A DNA stretch of 64,000 nucleotides from Scytonema hofmannii PCC 7110 (GTDB lineage Bacteria > Cyanobacteriota > Cyanobacteriia > Cyanobacteriales > Nostocaceae): positions 5,673,007 to 5,737,006 of the forward strand of contig NZ_KQ976354.1 in NCBI RefSeq assembly GCF_000346485.2, in the 5' to 3' direction. Below are positions 8,921 through 17,641 of this stretch, piece after piece. The notes under the pieces were generated by a model that worked only from the letters and a program-made list of their open reading frames with translations, was not told the DNA's origin and searched no databases. Both the position numbers and the translations under genes were made by a program. Position 1 is the first letter of the stretch, and every line of letters starts with the position of its first letter.

Positions 8921-9334
8921 ATGACTTCTAATTCAATTCCTGCCGAACTACGTAAGCTAGTTATATCAAGAGCATCTGGATGCTGTGAATATTGCTTAAT
9001 TCATTAAGATTTTTCAATTTATACCCATGAAGTAGACCATATTATTGCCGTAAAGCATGGAGGTGAAACGACCGCCGACAATCTAGCACTTTCATGTTTA
9101 TCGTGCAACCGTCATAAAGGTTCGGATTTCGCCACCATAGACCAAGTTACTAAAGAAATTGTCCCATTGTTTAATCCTCGTCGTCAGGTTTGGGATGAAC
9201 ATTTCTATCTTGAAGATGGGAGAATAGAAGGGAGAACTCAGATTGGTCAAGGGACTGTAAGGTTGCTTCAGTTTAATGTTCCTAATCGCATACTTCAACG
9301 GCAAGTTTTGATGAATCAAGGACAATATCCGTAG
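8921..9334 (+). pseudogene. HNH endonuclease interrupted by a stop codon
   Basis: From ATG 8921 the reading is MTSNSIPAELRKLVISRASG, then CCEYCLIH, then TAA at 9005-9007 (codon 29). The same frame continues with HEVDHIIAVKHGGETTADNL, ALSCLSCNRHKGSDF and a complete C-terminus to TAG at 9334, 137 codons in all. The HNH fold is intact, with paired CxxC zinc knuckles and the central His residues. One nonsense change therefore separates it from a full nuclease. No suitable internal start precedes the zinc knuckle. It is probably inactive. Confidence 0.85.
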
Positions 9335-9632
9335 ATAGAAGACGAAGTGTAGCTAAAGGGATTGGTTGATGAGAATAAAGAAGATGCTAAGGAAGGATAA
9401 GGCTGTAACCTAGGTTAAAGTATTCCGCTTGTTTGCGTTTGCTTTCCTCTCCAGACACTATGCTTATTAGTAACATAGCGATCGCTTTCTTTTTCCCAAT
9501 CAACACTTTCCGCTTCCCACACATTCTATTTTTGTCAACCCCTATAGCCCATTTTTCTGATAAAACCCCTTCTTATAAGAGTTTTGTGATTGTTAAGAAA
9601 GATGCAGGTAATGGATAGCTTAAAAAGTTACA
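9335..9632. other. non-coding gap
   Basis: About 300 bases between the HNH remnant and the 3' end of the pentapeptide gene. It contains one GCGATCGC site and AT-rich sequence. An open frame at 9433-9618 has no recognisable protein features. I see no RNA gene or terminator I could defend. Confidence 0.5.
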
Positions 9633-11819
9633 TTATGGCAAGCCGAAAAACTGTTTAATAACAGGTATGAGATTACCACAGGTTTTAACGAGTTCTGCTG
9701 TAGAAGGTAGATCTACAATTAATCCTTTCAAGAATGTCAACGCATTTTTAGCTATTTTCTGCATAGCCCCCTCTTCTGGCTTTTGACCTGCTTCTGCAAT
9801 TTTTTTAACCTGTTCTAAAGCTTCGGCTTTGTCCTCTTCACTCAGACTAGTATCAGCTTCAATAGAGGCTTGCAGGTCGGTTAGAATTTCTTTAATTCCA
9901 GGTTTGTCCGGTTCATCAGAGTCAGGTAATTGATTAATGGTATTGGTAACATCACCACTAATCGTACCCATTGCAACTCCAGTCATAGATGAATCTTCAC
10001 CTGTTGCGACAACACCGCTAATATTTCCTTGAGTGCCACTTATATTTAAATTTCCTTTACTAATATTTTCTTCACGTTTAGACATAATAAATTCTCCATG
10101 AGATTGATAAGTTTGTGCGAAAAACTTGGGCTGTTGCATGGCATCTGACAGCAATTTTTCTAAACTACGAATCCTTTCATCTTTTTCTGCTACTCCTGCC
10201 AGCATTGCTTGTAAATCAGTATAAGATAAAGATTGAATTTTTGTGTACTTTTGAAAATATTCTTGATTGAGTTCAGAGGAATTAGCGTTATTTGAAACTA
10301 TTGCTTGCAATCGAATTTTTTCTTGTCCTCTTCCCTCTAGTGCTACCAGTTCCAAATCTGCTGTTGGATGACTTTCTGCTAACTGAGTGATGGCAATGGC
10401 AGCAGCAGTTGGATCGATACCTTCATAGTGAAATAGGTCAAGAGTTTTAAACTTTTTCCCAACTTCACGCGGATCTACATTTTGACTTTTGTACAAATCA
10501 AGGGTTTGAATAATGGGAGCAATAAAATCAGCAAAGTCTCCTGATTTGAAGGTCTCTTGTCGATTATCAGGTTTACGCCAAGGGTCGGGATCATCCGGTG
10601 TTGGTAGTCGCATATATACATAATCGCACTGAATCCCGTCAAGTTGAGTATCAGTGGAAATACCCCAATTTTCAATATATGCTCCAGTTAAGCAAGCACC
10701 TGTAAGGTTGGCTTGATATAGCTGAGTCTGAGCCAGTTTGACACCAAATAAATTAGCATTTTGCAAATTAGCTTCACTTAAATCTGTGCTGATAAAGCTG
10801 GCATCTTGTAAATTGGCATCTTTAAGGTTAAGATACCTCAAATTTAGATTATTAAACTCTTCTCCTCTGCCGTCTTTGGTGATTGCTAAATGTTGTACAT
10901 TTGGTTGTTCTAAATATGTGCCTTCTACGCGAGCTTGTTCTAAATTTTTAGCTTGAAACCAACAGGTACGGATGAGATTAGCTTCTCTGAAATCTACACT
11001 TGTGAGAGTGGCTTGGGTAAAGTCTGCATCTGTTAAGTTGGCACCACGAAAACTTGTTCCCCCATAAGCAACAATACCAACTGTTAGCGAACGAATAAGT
11101 TGATATTTTGTATTTCCATTTATAGCTTCCTTGCCAACAGAACTACCGATTGTAATTGATAATAAAGCAATTAAGCCTGCTTGAATGTAAATTAATTCAT
11201 TTGACCTAACTCCCAGTGAAACACCGAGCATAATACCGACAAAACCTATCAATCCAGTGGAAGTTGTAGCCAGAGGCATAGCTATGACTTTTGCTAAAGC
11301 CACAGCTACAGCCATATTAATAACACTAGCCATTGCACCAGCTAAAGCGATCGCTGTAAATTGTGCATTGATGGTAAGAAATATTTCAGGTTCTTTGTTT
11401 GGGAAAAACGCAACTGCTGCAATTAAACAAGAAGCTAATACCTCAGCTAGTGTTGCCAGCATTACTCCTAGCCCACGCCAGAAAATAATAGTTAAAAAAA
11501 TTGCTAAAGTGATTAAAGAGAATAACCCGAAAAAGTAGAATCCATAACTATTGTTACTCAACAAATCCCCTATGAGTGCAGCAGCATACCCTGAAACTAA
11601 TCCAGCCAATAATGCCATAATAATTGACAATCCTGTCAGGCTAATAACCCAGAAATTTGGTAAGCCTGCTTTAGAATTGCAGAAATTTGCACTAATCAAA
11701 ACAGCGTTACTAAAATCTGCACCCCGAATATCGACATGGCTAAAGTCTGCTCCTGTAAAATCTTTTTCCTTGAAGTTTTTGCTTTTTAAATTAGTGGGAT
11801 GAGGTTGATATTTCATCAA
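9633..11819 (-). CDS. pentapeptide-repeat membrane protein with C-terminal helical domain
   Basis: The protein has 728 residues in a mosaic. Residues 10-48 are pentapeptide repeats (FTGADFSHVDIRGADFSNAV). Residues 55-245 hold about six hydrophobic helices (VISLTGLSIIMALLAGLVSG, LTLAIFLTIIFW). Residues 255-395 are a second pentapeptide block (ANLTDADFTQATL, ANLQNANLFGVKL). A linker follows, and from about residue 579 (MSKREENISKGNLN) comes a domain with GNISGVVATG and TISGDVTNTINQL leading to a charged coiled coil and a hydrophobic end (LIPVIKQFFGLP). I recall the last domain as a free-standing or fused module in cyanobacterial NACHT- and effector-type systems. It may report or oligomerise at the membrane, but no enzymatic role is visible. 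Confidence 0.8.
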   Translation of the reverse strand: MMKYQPHPTNLKSKNFKEKDFTGADFSHVDIRGADFSNAVLISANFCNSKAGLPNFWVISLTGLSIIMALLAGLVSGYAAALIGDLLSNNSYGFYFFGLFSLITLAIFLTIIFWRGLGVMLATLAEVLASCLIAAVAFFPNKEPEIFLTINAQFTAIALAGAMASVINMAVAVALAKVIAMPLATTSTGLIGFVGIMLGVSLGVRSNELIYIQAGLIALLSITIGSSVGKEAINGNTKYQLIRSLTVGIVAYGGTSFRGANLTDADFTQATLTSVDFREANLIRTCWFQAKNLEQARVEGTYLEQPNVQHLAITKDGRGEEFNNLNLRYLNLKDANLQDASFISTDLSEANLQNANLFGVKLAQTQLYQANLTGACLTGAYIENWGISTDTQLDGIQCDYVYMRLPTPDDPDPWRKPDNRQETFKSGDFADFIAPIIQTLDLYKSQNVDPREVGKKFKTLDLFHYEGIDPTAAAIAITQLAESHPTADLELVALEGRGQEKIRLQAIVSNNANSSELNQEYFQKYTKIQSLSYTDLQAMLAGVAEKDERIRSLEKLLSDAMQQPKFFAQTYQSHGEFIMSKREENISKGNLNISGTQGNISGVVATGEDSSMTGVAMGTISGDVTNTINQLPDSDEPDKPGIKEILTDLQASIEADTSLSEEDKAEALEQVKKIAEAGQKPEEGAMQKIAKNALTFLKGLIVDLPSTAELVKTCGNLIPVIKQFFGLP

Positions 11820-11876
11820 TTTCCATTAGTAAAATTAAAATTATTTTTACAAAGGCTTGTGATTTTTATTCATCTG

Positions 11877-14531
11877 TTATAATCTTTTTTGTGGCTGAGG
11901 ATTATCTGTTTTTTTATCAACCTGTGTTTCTATATTTTCAGTCAGCTTCTCGTCTGGACATTTCCAAGGAAGTAAAGTTCGTATTATTGAAACTTTACAT
12001 ACTACAAGTGGTTGGGCAGCTAAGTAATTTCTTGTTACTTTCCTTACCTTACTCGCTCTACTTCCAGTTCCATAATAAGGCGAGAGCATAAAATTATCCC
12101 CATATATGTTTACAACGGAGAGAATCTTCTTATCAGGGGCAATCGTGTTTATAGCCCGTAAAGCTTGATAACGAACATAATTTACATTCTTTCTATTTAA
12201 GAAAACGTTAGTAAGTTCAGGCAGTGCCTCTTTTGCTGCTGTACCAATTTGTCCTAATACTCCAGCAGCCTCATAACGGACAATATCATCTTTATCTTGA
12301 AGAGCTGTAATGACAACTGGAACAGCGTCTTTACCAATTTGAACTAGAGAAGAAACAATCAAACTATCAGAAAAGACACTATCATATTTACTTAGTTTTA
12401 GAGCTTCAATCAAATTAGTAGATGCATATTTTAAGTTTCCCCTAATTCTAGCAATAGCACTTATAGCCATATAGCCGAATATCCTATAATCATCATAATT
12501 ATCATCTTCAAGAGCAGTAATTAATGCCGGAACAACTTCTTTTGCCCTGATACCAATTTTTCCCAACGCACCAGCAGCCATAAAACGAACATCACTATCT
12601 CCATCTTTGAGGGCAGTAATTAATGCCGGAACAACTTCTTTTGCCCTGATACCAATTTTTCCCAAAGCATAAGCAGCTCCAGAGCGAACATCACTATCTC
12701 CATCTTTGAGAGCAGTAATTAATACCGGAACAACTTCTTTTACCTCTGTGCCAATTTTTCCTAACGCTTTAGTAGCCTTATGGCGAATATGACGATTGCT
12801 ATCTTTAAGAGCAGCAATTAATACCGGAACAACTTCTTTTGCCTCTGTGCCAATTTTTACCAACGTATAAGCAGCGCTAGAGCGAACATCACTATCTTCA
12901 TCTTTGAGAGCAGCAATTAATGCCGGAACAGCTTCTTTTGCCCCTGTGCCAATTTCTCCCAACGCCTCAGCAGCGCCATCACGGACAGAACTATCTTCAT
13001 CTTTAAGAGCAGCAATTAATGCCGGAACAACTTCTTTTGCCCCTGTGCCAATTTTTCCCAACGCCTCAGCAGCGCTATTACGGACAGAACTATCTTCATC
13101 TTTGAGGGCAGTCATTAATACTGGAACAGCTTCTTTTGCCCCTATGCCAATTTCTCCCAACGCATCAGCAACTCCAGAGCGGACAGAACTATCTTCATCT
13201 TTGAGGGCAATAATTAATGCCGAAACAGCTTCTTTTATTCCTGTGCCAATTGTTCTCAAGGCTTCAGCATCCCTATCGCGGATAGAACTATCTTGAATAA
13301 CAGTAATCAGAAATGCATCTTGTTCCCCAAAGCTAATTTTTCCCAAAGCATCAGCAGCGCTATCACGAACAGAGCTATCTTCATCTTTGAGGGCAGTCAT
13401 TAATGCCGGAACCACTTCTTTTGCCCCTATGCCAATTTCTCCCAACGCCTCAGCAGCGCCATCACGGACAGAACTATCTTCATCTTTAAGAGCAGCAATT
13501 AATGCCGGAACAACTTCTTTTGCCCCTGTGCCAATTTTTCCCAACGCCTCAGCAGCGCTATTACGGACAGAGCTATTTTCATCTTTGAGGGCAGTCATTA
13601 ATGCCGGAACAGCTTCTTTTGCCCCTATGCCAATTTCTCCCAACGCATCAGCAACTCCAGAGCGGACAGAACTATCTTCATCTTTGAGGGCAGTCATTAA
13701 TGCCGGAACAGCTTCTTTTGCCCCTATGCCAATTTCTCCCAACGCATCAGCAGCGCTATCACGGACAGAGCTATCTTCATCTTTGAGGGCAGTCATTAAT
13801 GCCGGAACCACTTCTTTTGACCCCGTGCCAATTTTTCCCAACACTTCAGCAACTCCAGAGCGGACAGAACTATCTTTATCTTTGAGGGCATTAATTAATG
13901 CCGGAACAACTTCTTTTGACCCCGTGCCAATTTTTCCCAACACTTCAGCAACTCCAAAGCGGACAGAACTATCTTTATCTTTGAGGGCAGTCATTAATGC
14001 CGGAACCACTTCTTTTGACCCTGTGCCAATATTTACCAAAGCTTCAGCAGCGCCGGATCTGACCTCACTATCTCGATCTTTGAGGGCAGCAATTAATGCT
14101 GGAACAGCTTCTTTTGCTCCGATACCAATTTTTCCTAATGTATGGACAGTCAGAAATCGAAGATCCTTACTAGGATTGTTGAGTGATGCGCTTAAGTAAC
14201 GTGATGCTGGTGCTGCATTTACACCAATTTCACCAAGTACAGAAATTGTAATAAAGCGAACAGTTCCATCCGGATTGTTGAGGTCTTTGATGAGGTAGGG
14301 TACTGCTTTGGAGTTACATTCTACTAGCTTTTTGAAAGCAGAAAGTGAACCATTCCTTGTTTGTCTAATATACAGTTCAATCTTTATTTCTACACACGGA
14401 GAAATTGTTGTTGAGTAAGACTGAGCCTGAGCTAGCATTTTTGTATTTGTTAACAAAGATAAGTTGACAGTCCCCAGCATACTTAGAACTGTAAGTATAA
14501 CGGCTCTGAATTTACGACCTTTGTTAACCAC
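11877..14531 (-). CDS. secreted HEAT-repeat (PBS-lyase-type) protein
   Basis: The protein has 884 residues. Residues 1-37 are a signal peptide (ILTVLSMLGTVNLSLL). From about residue 70 it is almost all HEAT repeats, including about sixteen units of 33 residues (99 bases). The unit pattern is KEAVPALMTALKDEDSSVRS followed by AADALGEIGIGA. One unit is degenerate and short (QDAFLITVIQDSSIRD). A block of three units is duplicated around it. The protein should form a superhelical scaffold outside the cytoplasm. The close DNA identity of units suggests recent expansion or ongoing copy-number change. It lies tail-to-head with the pentapeptide gene, 57 bases apart, so joint transcription is possible. 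Confidence 0.88.
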   Translation of the reverse strand: MVNKGRKFRAVILTVLSMLGTVNLSLLTNTKMLAQAQSYSTTISPCVEIKIELYIRQTRNGSLSAFKKLVECNSKAVPYLIKDLNNPDGTVRFITISVLGEIGVNAAPASRYLSASLNNPSKDLRFLTVHTLGKIGIGAKEAVPALIAALKDRDSEVRSGAAEALVNIGTGSKEVVPALMTALKDKDSSVRFGVAEVLGKIGTGSKEVVPALINALKDKDSSVRSGVAEVLGKIGTGSKEVVPALMTALKDEDSSVRDSAADALGEIGIGAKEAVPALMTALKDEDSSVRSGVADALGEIGIGAKEAVPALMTALKDENSSVRNSAAEALGKIGTGAKEVVPALIAALKDEDSSVRDGAAEALGEIGIGAKEVVPALMTALKDEDSSVRDSAADALGKISFGEQDAFLITVIQDSSIRDRDAEALRTIGTGIKEAVSALIIALKDEDSSVRSGVADALGEIGIGAKEAVPVLMTALKDEDSSVRNSAAEALGKIGTGAKEVVPALIAALKDEDSSVRDGAAEALGEIGTGAKEAVPALIAALKDEDSDVRSSAAYTLVKIGTEAKEVVPVLIAALKDSNRHIRHKATKALGKIGTEVKEVVPVLITALKDGDSDVRSGAAYALGKIGIRAKEVVPALITALKDGDSDVRFMAAGALGKIGIRAKEVVPALITALEDDNYDDYRIFGYMAISAIARIRGNLKYASTNLIEALKLSKYDSVFSDSLIVSSLVQIGKDAVPVVITALQDKDDIVRYEAAGVLGQIGTAAKEALPELTNVFLNRKNVNYVRYQALRAINTIAPDKKILSVVNIYGDNFMLSPYYGTGSRASKVRKVTRNYLAAQPLVVCKVSIIRTLLPWKCPDEKLTENIETQVDKKTDNPQPQKRL
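12535..14130. repeat. 99-base tandem coding repeats
   Basis: About sixteen consecutive units of 99 bases encode HEAT repeats in the gene at 11877-14531. Adjacent units differ at only a few positions. Three-unit blocks centred near 13000 and 13500 are nearly identical, pointing to a block duplication. The repeat phase also keeps long open frames on the opposite strand, which are not genes. Confidence 0.85.
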
Positions 14532-14857
14532 TAGAAATTTTCTGTAAAATAAAAATAGATCTTAACTTATCTTATGTAAGAATACTGTTGTTACGCAAGC
14601 GCATACAGTAGGGTAGTTTAACTGCTGTAGGAAAGAGTGACAAATATGCCTTAAACGACATCTCCCCACAATCTACTCACAAAGCGGATTTCATCCCACA
14701 ATGATATCGAATTCCTTGACTAGGCTTTAGCTTAACCCTTTGATACGGGTTTTGGGTTGCGTGCTCTGGGCGTTGCGATGCCCAAATAATTACATATCGA
14801 GGATAGGGGTGAGGGGCGCGTTAGCATTCGCGATCGCTATCATTTGGTAAAATGGTA
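14532..14857. other. non-coding gap with repeats
   Basis: About 325 bases upstream of the HEAT gene. It contains one GCGATCGC site and a GGGTTTTGGGTTGCG-type stretch. No gene is recognised. The promoter of the HEAT gene should lie at its left end. Confidence 0.4.
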
Positions 14858-15164
14858 TTACATCTCCATTTTCCGCTTTTTCCAGTAATCCGGTTTGCGC
14901 TTTCCGTGTGCAATCGCGATCGCTCAAATCACTTCTTCAAGTTCTGTATAAAAAATGAGATAGGGAAAATGTTGAATAGTGTAACGGCGTACCCCTGTGA
15001 TTTTGGATGGCGTTCCTACATTGGGATTTTGTTGAATTTTCCCAATAACTTTCTCTACTTCAGATAATAAATCAAGTCCCAAGCCTACTTTTTGCTCTTC
15101 ATAGTAAGCAATCGCACACGTCGAACTCCTTTCGAGCTTCAGTATGGATAACGATAAATTTCAT
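14858..15164 (-). pseudogene. RelE/ParE-type toxin, frameshifted and with a nonsense codon
   Basis: On the minus strand ATG at 15164 reads MKFIVIHTEARKEFD. The frame is then lost by about one base near 15115. In the corrected frame it continues AIAYYEEQKVGLGLDLLSEV, then GTPSKITGVRRYTIQ, then HFPYLIFYTELEEVI, then TGA where tryptophan is expected, then AIAIAHGKRKPDYW to TAA at 14858. This is a ParE/RelE fold with its C-terminal basic tail. Its ATG overlaps the antitoxin stop (ATGA), the usual order for this type of module. Two independent lesions make it inactive. Confidence 0.85.
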
Positions 15165-15391
15165 GAATACTTCTCGCGTAACTGGGAAAACACTTGAACT
15201 GAGGGTTCGCCAATCGCCGTTCCGCGATGAATATCTTCCAACCGTTTGGTTAATTCTGTATCCCAAGCAGCCTCTACATCATCATTTACACCTTCATCTA
15301 AAGAATGAATCAAAAAGTGTGCAAGTTCAGCACGTTCTTGTAGAGAGAGTTGAGAAAGTTCAAGCTTAAGTTTTTCCGCAGTCTCAGTCAT
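15161..15391 (-). CDS. addiction-module antitoxin-like protein
   Basis: The protein has 76 residues. It resembles the small addiction-module component family: MTETAEKLKLELSQLSLQER, AELAHFLIHSLDEG, VEAAWDTELTKRLEDI. The C-terminal half would wrap and neutralise a ParE/RelE-type toxin. The stop overlaps the start of the broken toxin gene, showing that they were one operon. With the toxin dead, this antitoxin is an orphan, though it could still repress its own promoter or act on related toxins. Confidence 0.8.
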   Translation of the reverse strand: MTETAEKLKLELSQLSLQERAELAHFLIHSLDEGVNDDVEAAWDTELTKRLEDIHRGTAIGEPSVQVFSQLREKYS

Positions 15392-15559
15392 GTTATTATA
15401 TTTTCCAAGAATTCAGACTTTATGCTTAACTATTCAATCTTATCAGCACGTCGATAGCGATCGCTATGTACGCTTGGATGGGCAAGGTTTGGCTTACCTG
15501 GAAAGGAGAAAAAAATGAGGCTTTGCGATAATGTCCCCTATTTTATGCAATGACTCGCG

Positions 15560-15850
15560 CACGGTATAATTCTTGCTAACTCAATTCCGCACCTTTTGGG
15601 GCGAAAAACTCATGTCCGTGCCCAAAAGCCACGGGAGGTTGTGCAAGAGGTGTATGGTTGGTTGTTGGGGCATTGGTGAGTAAGAGTGTTAATGCAACAA
15701 GGCTGCGATCGCTGCTGATGTTCCACCATTACGTCTAAGTTTTACAGGGACATTACGAGTCATCCGTCGTGCTATTCCGCGCGTTTCAACGCTTACAACA
15801 AGAAGAATTACCCCTTTTTTCGATTGGTTAACTGTAGAGATTTTGAATAC
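15560..15850 (+). mobile_element. fragments of an IS4-family transposase
   Basis: Short stretches in different frames translate as THVRAQKPREVVQEVYGWLL, then GHW followed by a stop, then ADVPPLRLSFTGTLRVIRRA, then FQRLQQEELPLF. These match the C-terminal part of cyanobacterial IS4-type transposases. Frameshifts and stops separate them and no ends are visible. The surrounding gap, 15392-16049, contains nothing else I recognise. Confidence 0.65.
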
Positions 15851-16049
15851 GTTGTTGCCCCGCCGTGAGTACCGATCACCTATTCGCTCCTGTCAGCAAT
15901 GAAGTTGAAGAAATGCAGAAGATTATGGTGGCAAGTATTAATAAACTTAAAACTTAAAACCATATTCCTCTACATCCTTCAGCATAGCTGCCCCCTGCTC
16001 TCTGCCTTTTTTTCGTGCCATTCTGCTACAGCCGGGGGTTATCTTACTA

Positions 16050-16169
16050 TTAAAGGTTACCGTTGCGAAATGCTAGAACAAAAATTACCGCAGGACCGGC
16101 TAACATAATGAGTGCAACAGATGTCAGCTGGAAAATCACTTCCCAGTTAATATTGGCTAAAGCTTCCAT
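16050..16169 (-). CDS. psb30: photosystem II protein Psb30 (Ycf12)
   Basis: The gene encodes 39 residues on the minus strand: [39 protein letters not shown]. The family signature is NINxEVIxQLT, one transmembrane helix with an AGP turn, and the RxGNL end. The start at 16169 has a strong GGAGG six bases upstream. Psb30 is a single-helix subunit at the edge of photosystem II near cytochrome b559. Homologues run from about 33 to 46 residues. No neighbouring photosynthesis gene is visible, which is normal for this gene. Confidence 0.9.
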   Translation of the reverse strand: MEALANINWEVIFQLTSVALIMLAGPAVIFVLAFRNGNL

Positions 16170-16298
16170 TTTTCCTCCCAATTGACCTAAGAGATTAAAT
16201 ACAGGTGTAATACTTGGAAATAATCATATCTGGCATTTGGCGGTAGACTTTAAGTAACTTAATAAAAGTATAAGAAATAAAAAATAAAGGTTTTAATA

Positions 16299-16649
16299 GT
16301 GGCAACTTGGCAATGTGTGAAGCAATGTGGAGCGTGCTGTTATCTCGACCCAGCAGAGCGCCCAGACCTGGATGAGTATCTATCACCTAAAGAATTGGAA
16401 CTTTACCTGAGTATGGTAGGTGACGACGGGTGGTGTGTGAATTACGACAAGGAGAATCGGGAGTGCCGTATCTACCCAAATCGCCCGCGCTTCTGTCGGG
16501 TGGAAACAGAAGTGTTTCAGGATATGTACGGTATAGAACCAGAAGAATTAAACGATTTTGCCATAGACTGCTGTCACCAGCAAATAGAGGGAGTTTATGG
16601 CGATCGCAGTTTGGAAATGTTGCGTTTCGACCAAGCTGTTGGTTTCTAG
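16299..16649 (+). CDS. YkgJ-type cysteine-cluster protein
   Basis: The protein has 116 residues and starts at GTG 16299. Cysteines are arranged CxxxCGACC near residue 6, WCVNYDKENRECRIYPNRPRFCR in the middle and DCCHQQIEG near residue 88. This is the pattern of the YkgJ/UPF0153 family of putative metal- or iron-sulphur-cluster proteins. The family function is unclear. The gene is divergent from psb30 across about 130 bases that should hold both promoters. Confidence 0.85.
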   Translation: MATWQCVKQCGACCYLDPAERPDLDEYLSPKELELYLSMVGDDGWCVNYDKENRECRIYPNRPRFCRVETEVFQDMYGIEPEELNDFAIDCCHQQIEGVYGDRSLEMLRFDQAVGF

Positions 16650-16801
16650 AGGAAGCGATTTTTTGGGAAATCTAGAAGATACACGGTTTTCAGGTCTGCA
16701 TCTCATCCATGTCTACGTATTTTTGTCAAGTTCATTTTTGACAAATTTTAATGCGTTTGCCCTCCACAAGCAGAAGAAAGATTTCAAAAGTTGCTGCACT
16801 C

Positions 16802-17269
16802 TCAACTAGTTCTACTAATAAACATGGCAACCGTGTTGGTTTGAGCCACAACGAGTTTGGTAAGTTCACCAATGTTAAGTGCTTGCTGCTTAGCTACTTC
16901 TAAATGACCATTCACGGCGCTGGTGAGTTCACTAATGCGGTCAGCTAGTCCATCAATTTTGTCACCCAACCGCTCGATTTTGATATCGATTGCGGTGAGA
17001 TGCTCGGACATCAATCCGACCTGGATTTCAATCCGGTCAGCAGACTGCCGCATCCCTGACACGGCATCGTTGACGTGACGTTCAATTCGGTCAGTAGTCT
17101 GCTGCATCCCTTCTAGAGTGCGGTCAACATTCTGACCTATGCGGTCAATATTCTGACTAGTTCGCTCTACTGTCGCAGCCAAAGCACTAAGTTGACGATC
17201 TGTCACCTCACGGCTGGCTGAGATCGCCTCCATGACTCGGTTAATTACATTGCTACTAGATTCAGTCAC
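16802..17269 (-). CDS. coiled-coil hypothetical protein
   Basis: The protein has 155 residues. It is almost wholly heptad-patterned, with recurring DRI motifs: ERTSQNIDRIGQNVDRTLEG, TTDRIERHVNDAV, SADRIEIQVGLMSEHL, LGDKIDGLADRISELTSAV. It has no signal or membrane segment. It resembles small cyanobacterial proteins that look like MCP or apolipoprotein-type coiled coils. The role is unknown. A mobile repeat lies just upstream of it, at 17354-17542. Confidence 0.6.
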   Translation of the reverse strand: MTESSSNVINRVMEAISASREVTDRQLSALAATVERTSQNIDRIGQNVDRTLEGMQQTTDRIERHVNDAVSGMRQSADRIEIQVGLMSEHLTAIDIKIERLGDKIDGLADRISELTSAVNGHLEVAKQQALNIGELTKLVVAQTNTVAMFISRTS

Positions 17270-17353
17270 TTATGTTTCCTATATCTTGCACCAGCATCTC
17301 CGCCGAGAAAATCATAGCCTAAAAAGCTTGTTATTTCTTTAGGATAGGCACTG

Positions 17354-17542
17354 CTAGCCCTGTCAAGGTGGATAAAAACTTCAGGCAATCAATAGCCCTC
17401 TCACCTCTTCCCTCTGCGTTCTCTGCGCCTCAGCGGTTAAATAAATGACTTTGGAACCGCAGAGTACGCAGAGGGCGCAGAGAGTAAAGATGAGGAATTC
17501 CTGCCTGAATCAAAATTTTATGAGCCACCTTGACAGGGCTAG
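17354..17542. repeat. 189-base palindromic mobile repeat
   Basis: The ends are inverted copies (CTAGCCCTGTCAAGGTGG at the left and its complement at the right). Inside, a long hairpin is formed by CTCTGCGTTCTCTGCGCCTC and its near-complement around an AAATAAATGACTTTGG loop. A related copy lies at 25637-25816, and single arms of the inner hairpin recur near 27910, 49760 and 56340. This fills the gap from 17270 to 17641, in which I see no gene. Confidence 0.75.
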
Positions 17543-17641
17543 ATAGGCACTGCCCACCTTACCTTAAAAAGGTTATTGTTTCGTAAGCAGACTTCTGAAC
17601 TAGATAACACCTGCGCTACTTTGTCATTCAGGCTGTGTCAA

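Noticed and set aside
9433-9618. 61-codon open frame
   Set aside because: There is no ribosome site, no conserved pattern, and the composition is that of the surrounding non-coding DNA.
12535-14130. Regular tandem repeats that could suggest a CRISPR array
   Set aside because: Units are contiguous 99-base coding repeats without unique spacers, and no cas genes are near.
13387-14199. Long open frame on the plus strand (270 codons), and another at 12904-13296
   Set aside because: They are mirror frames of the 99-base HEAT repeats on the minus strand. Repeat phase keeps them open, and their sequence is just the same antisense unit repeated.
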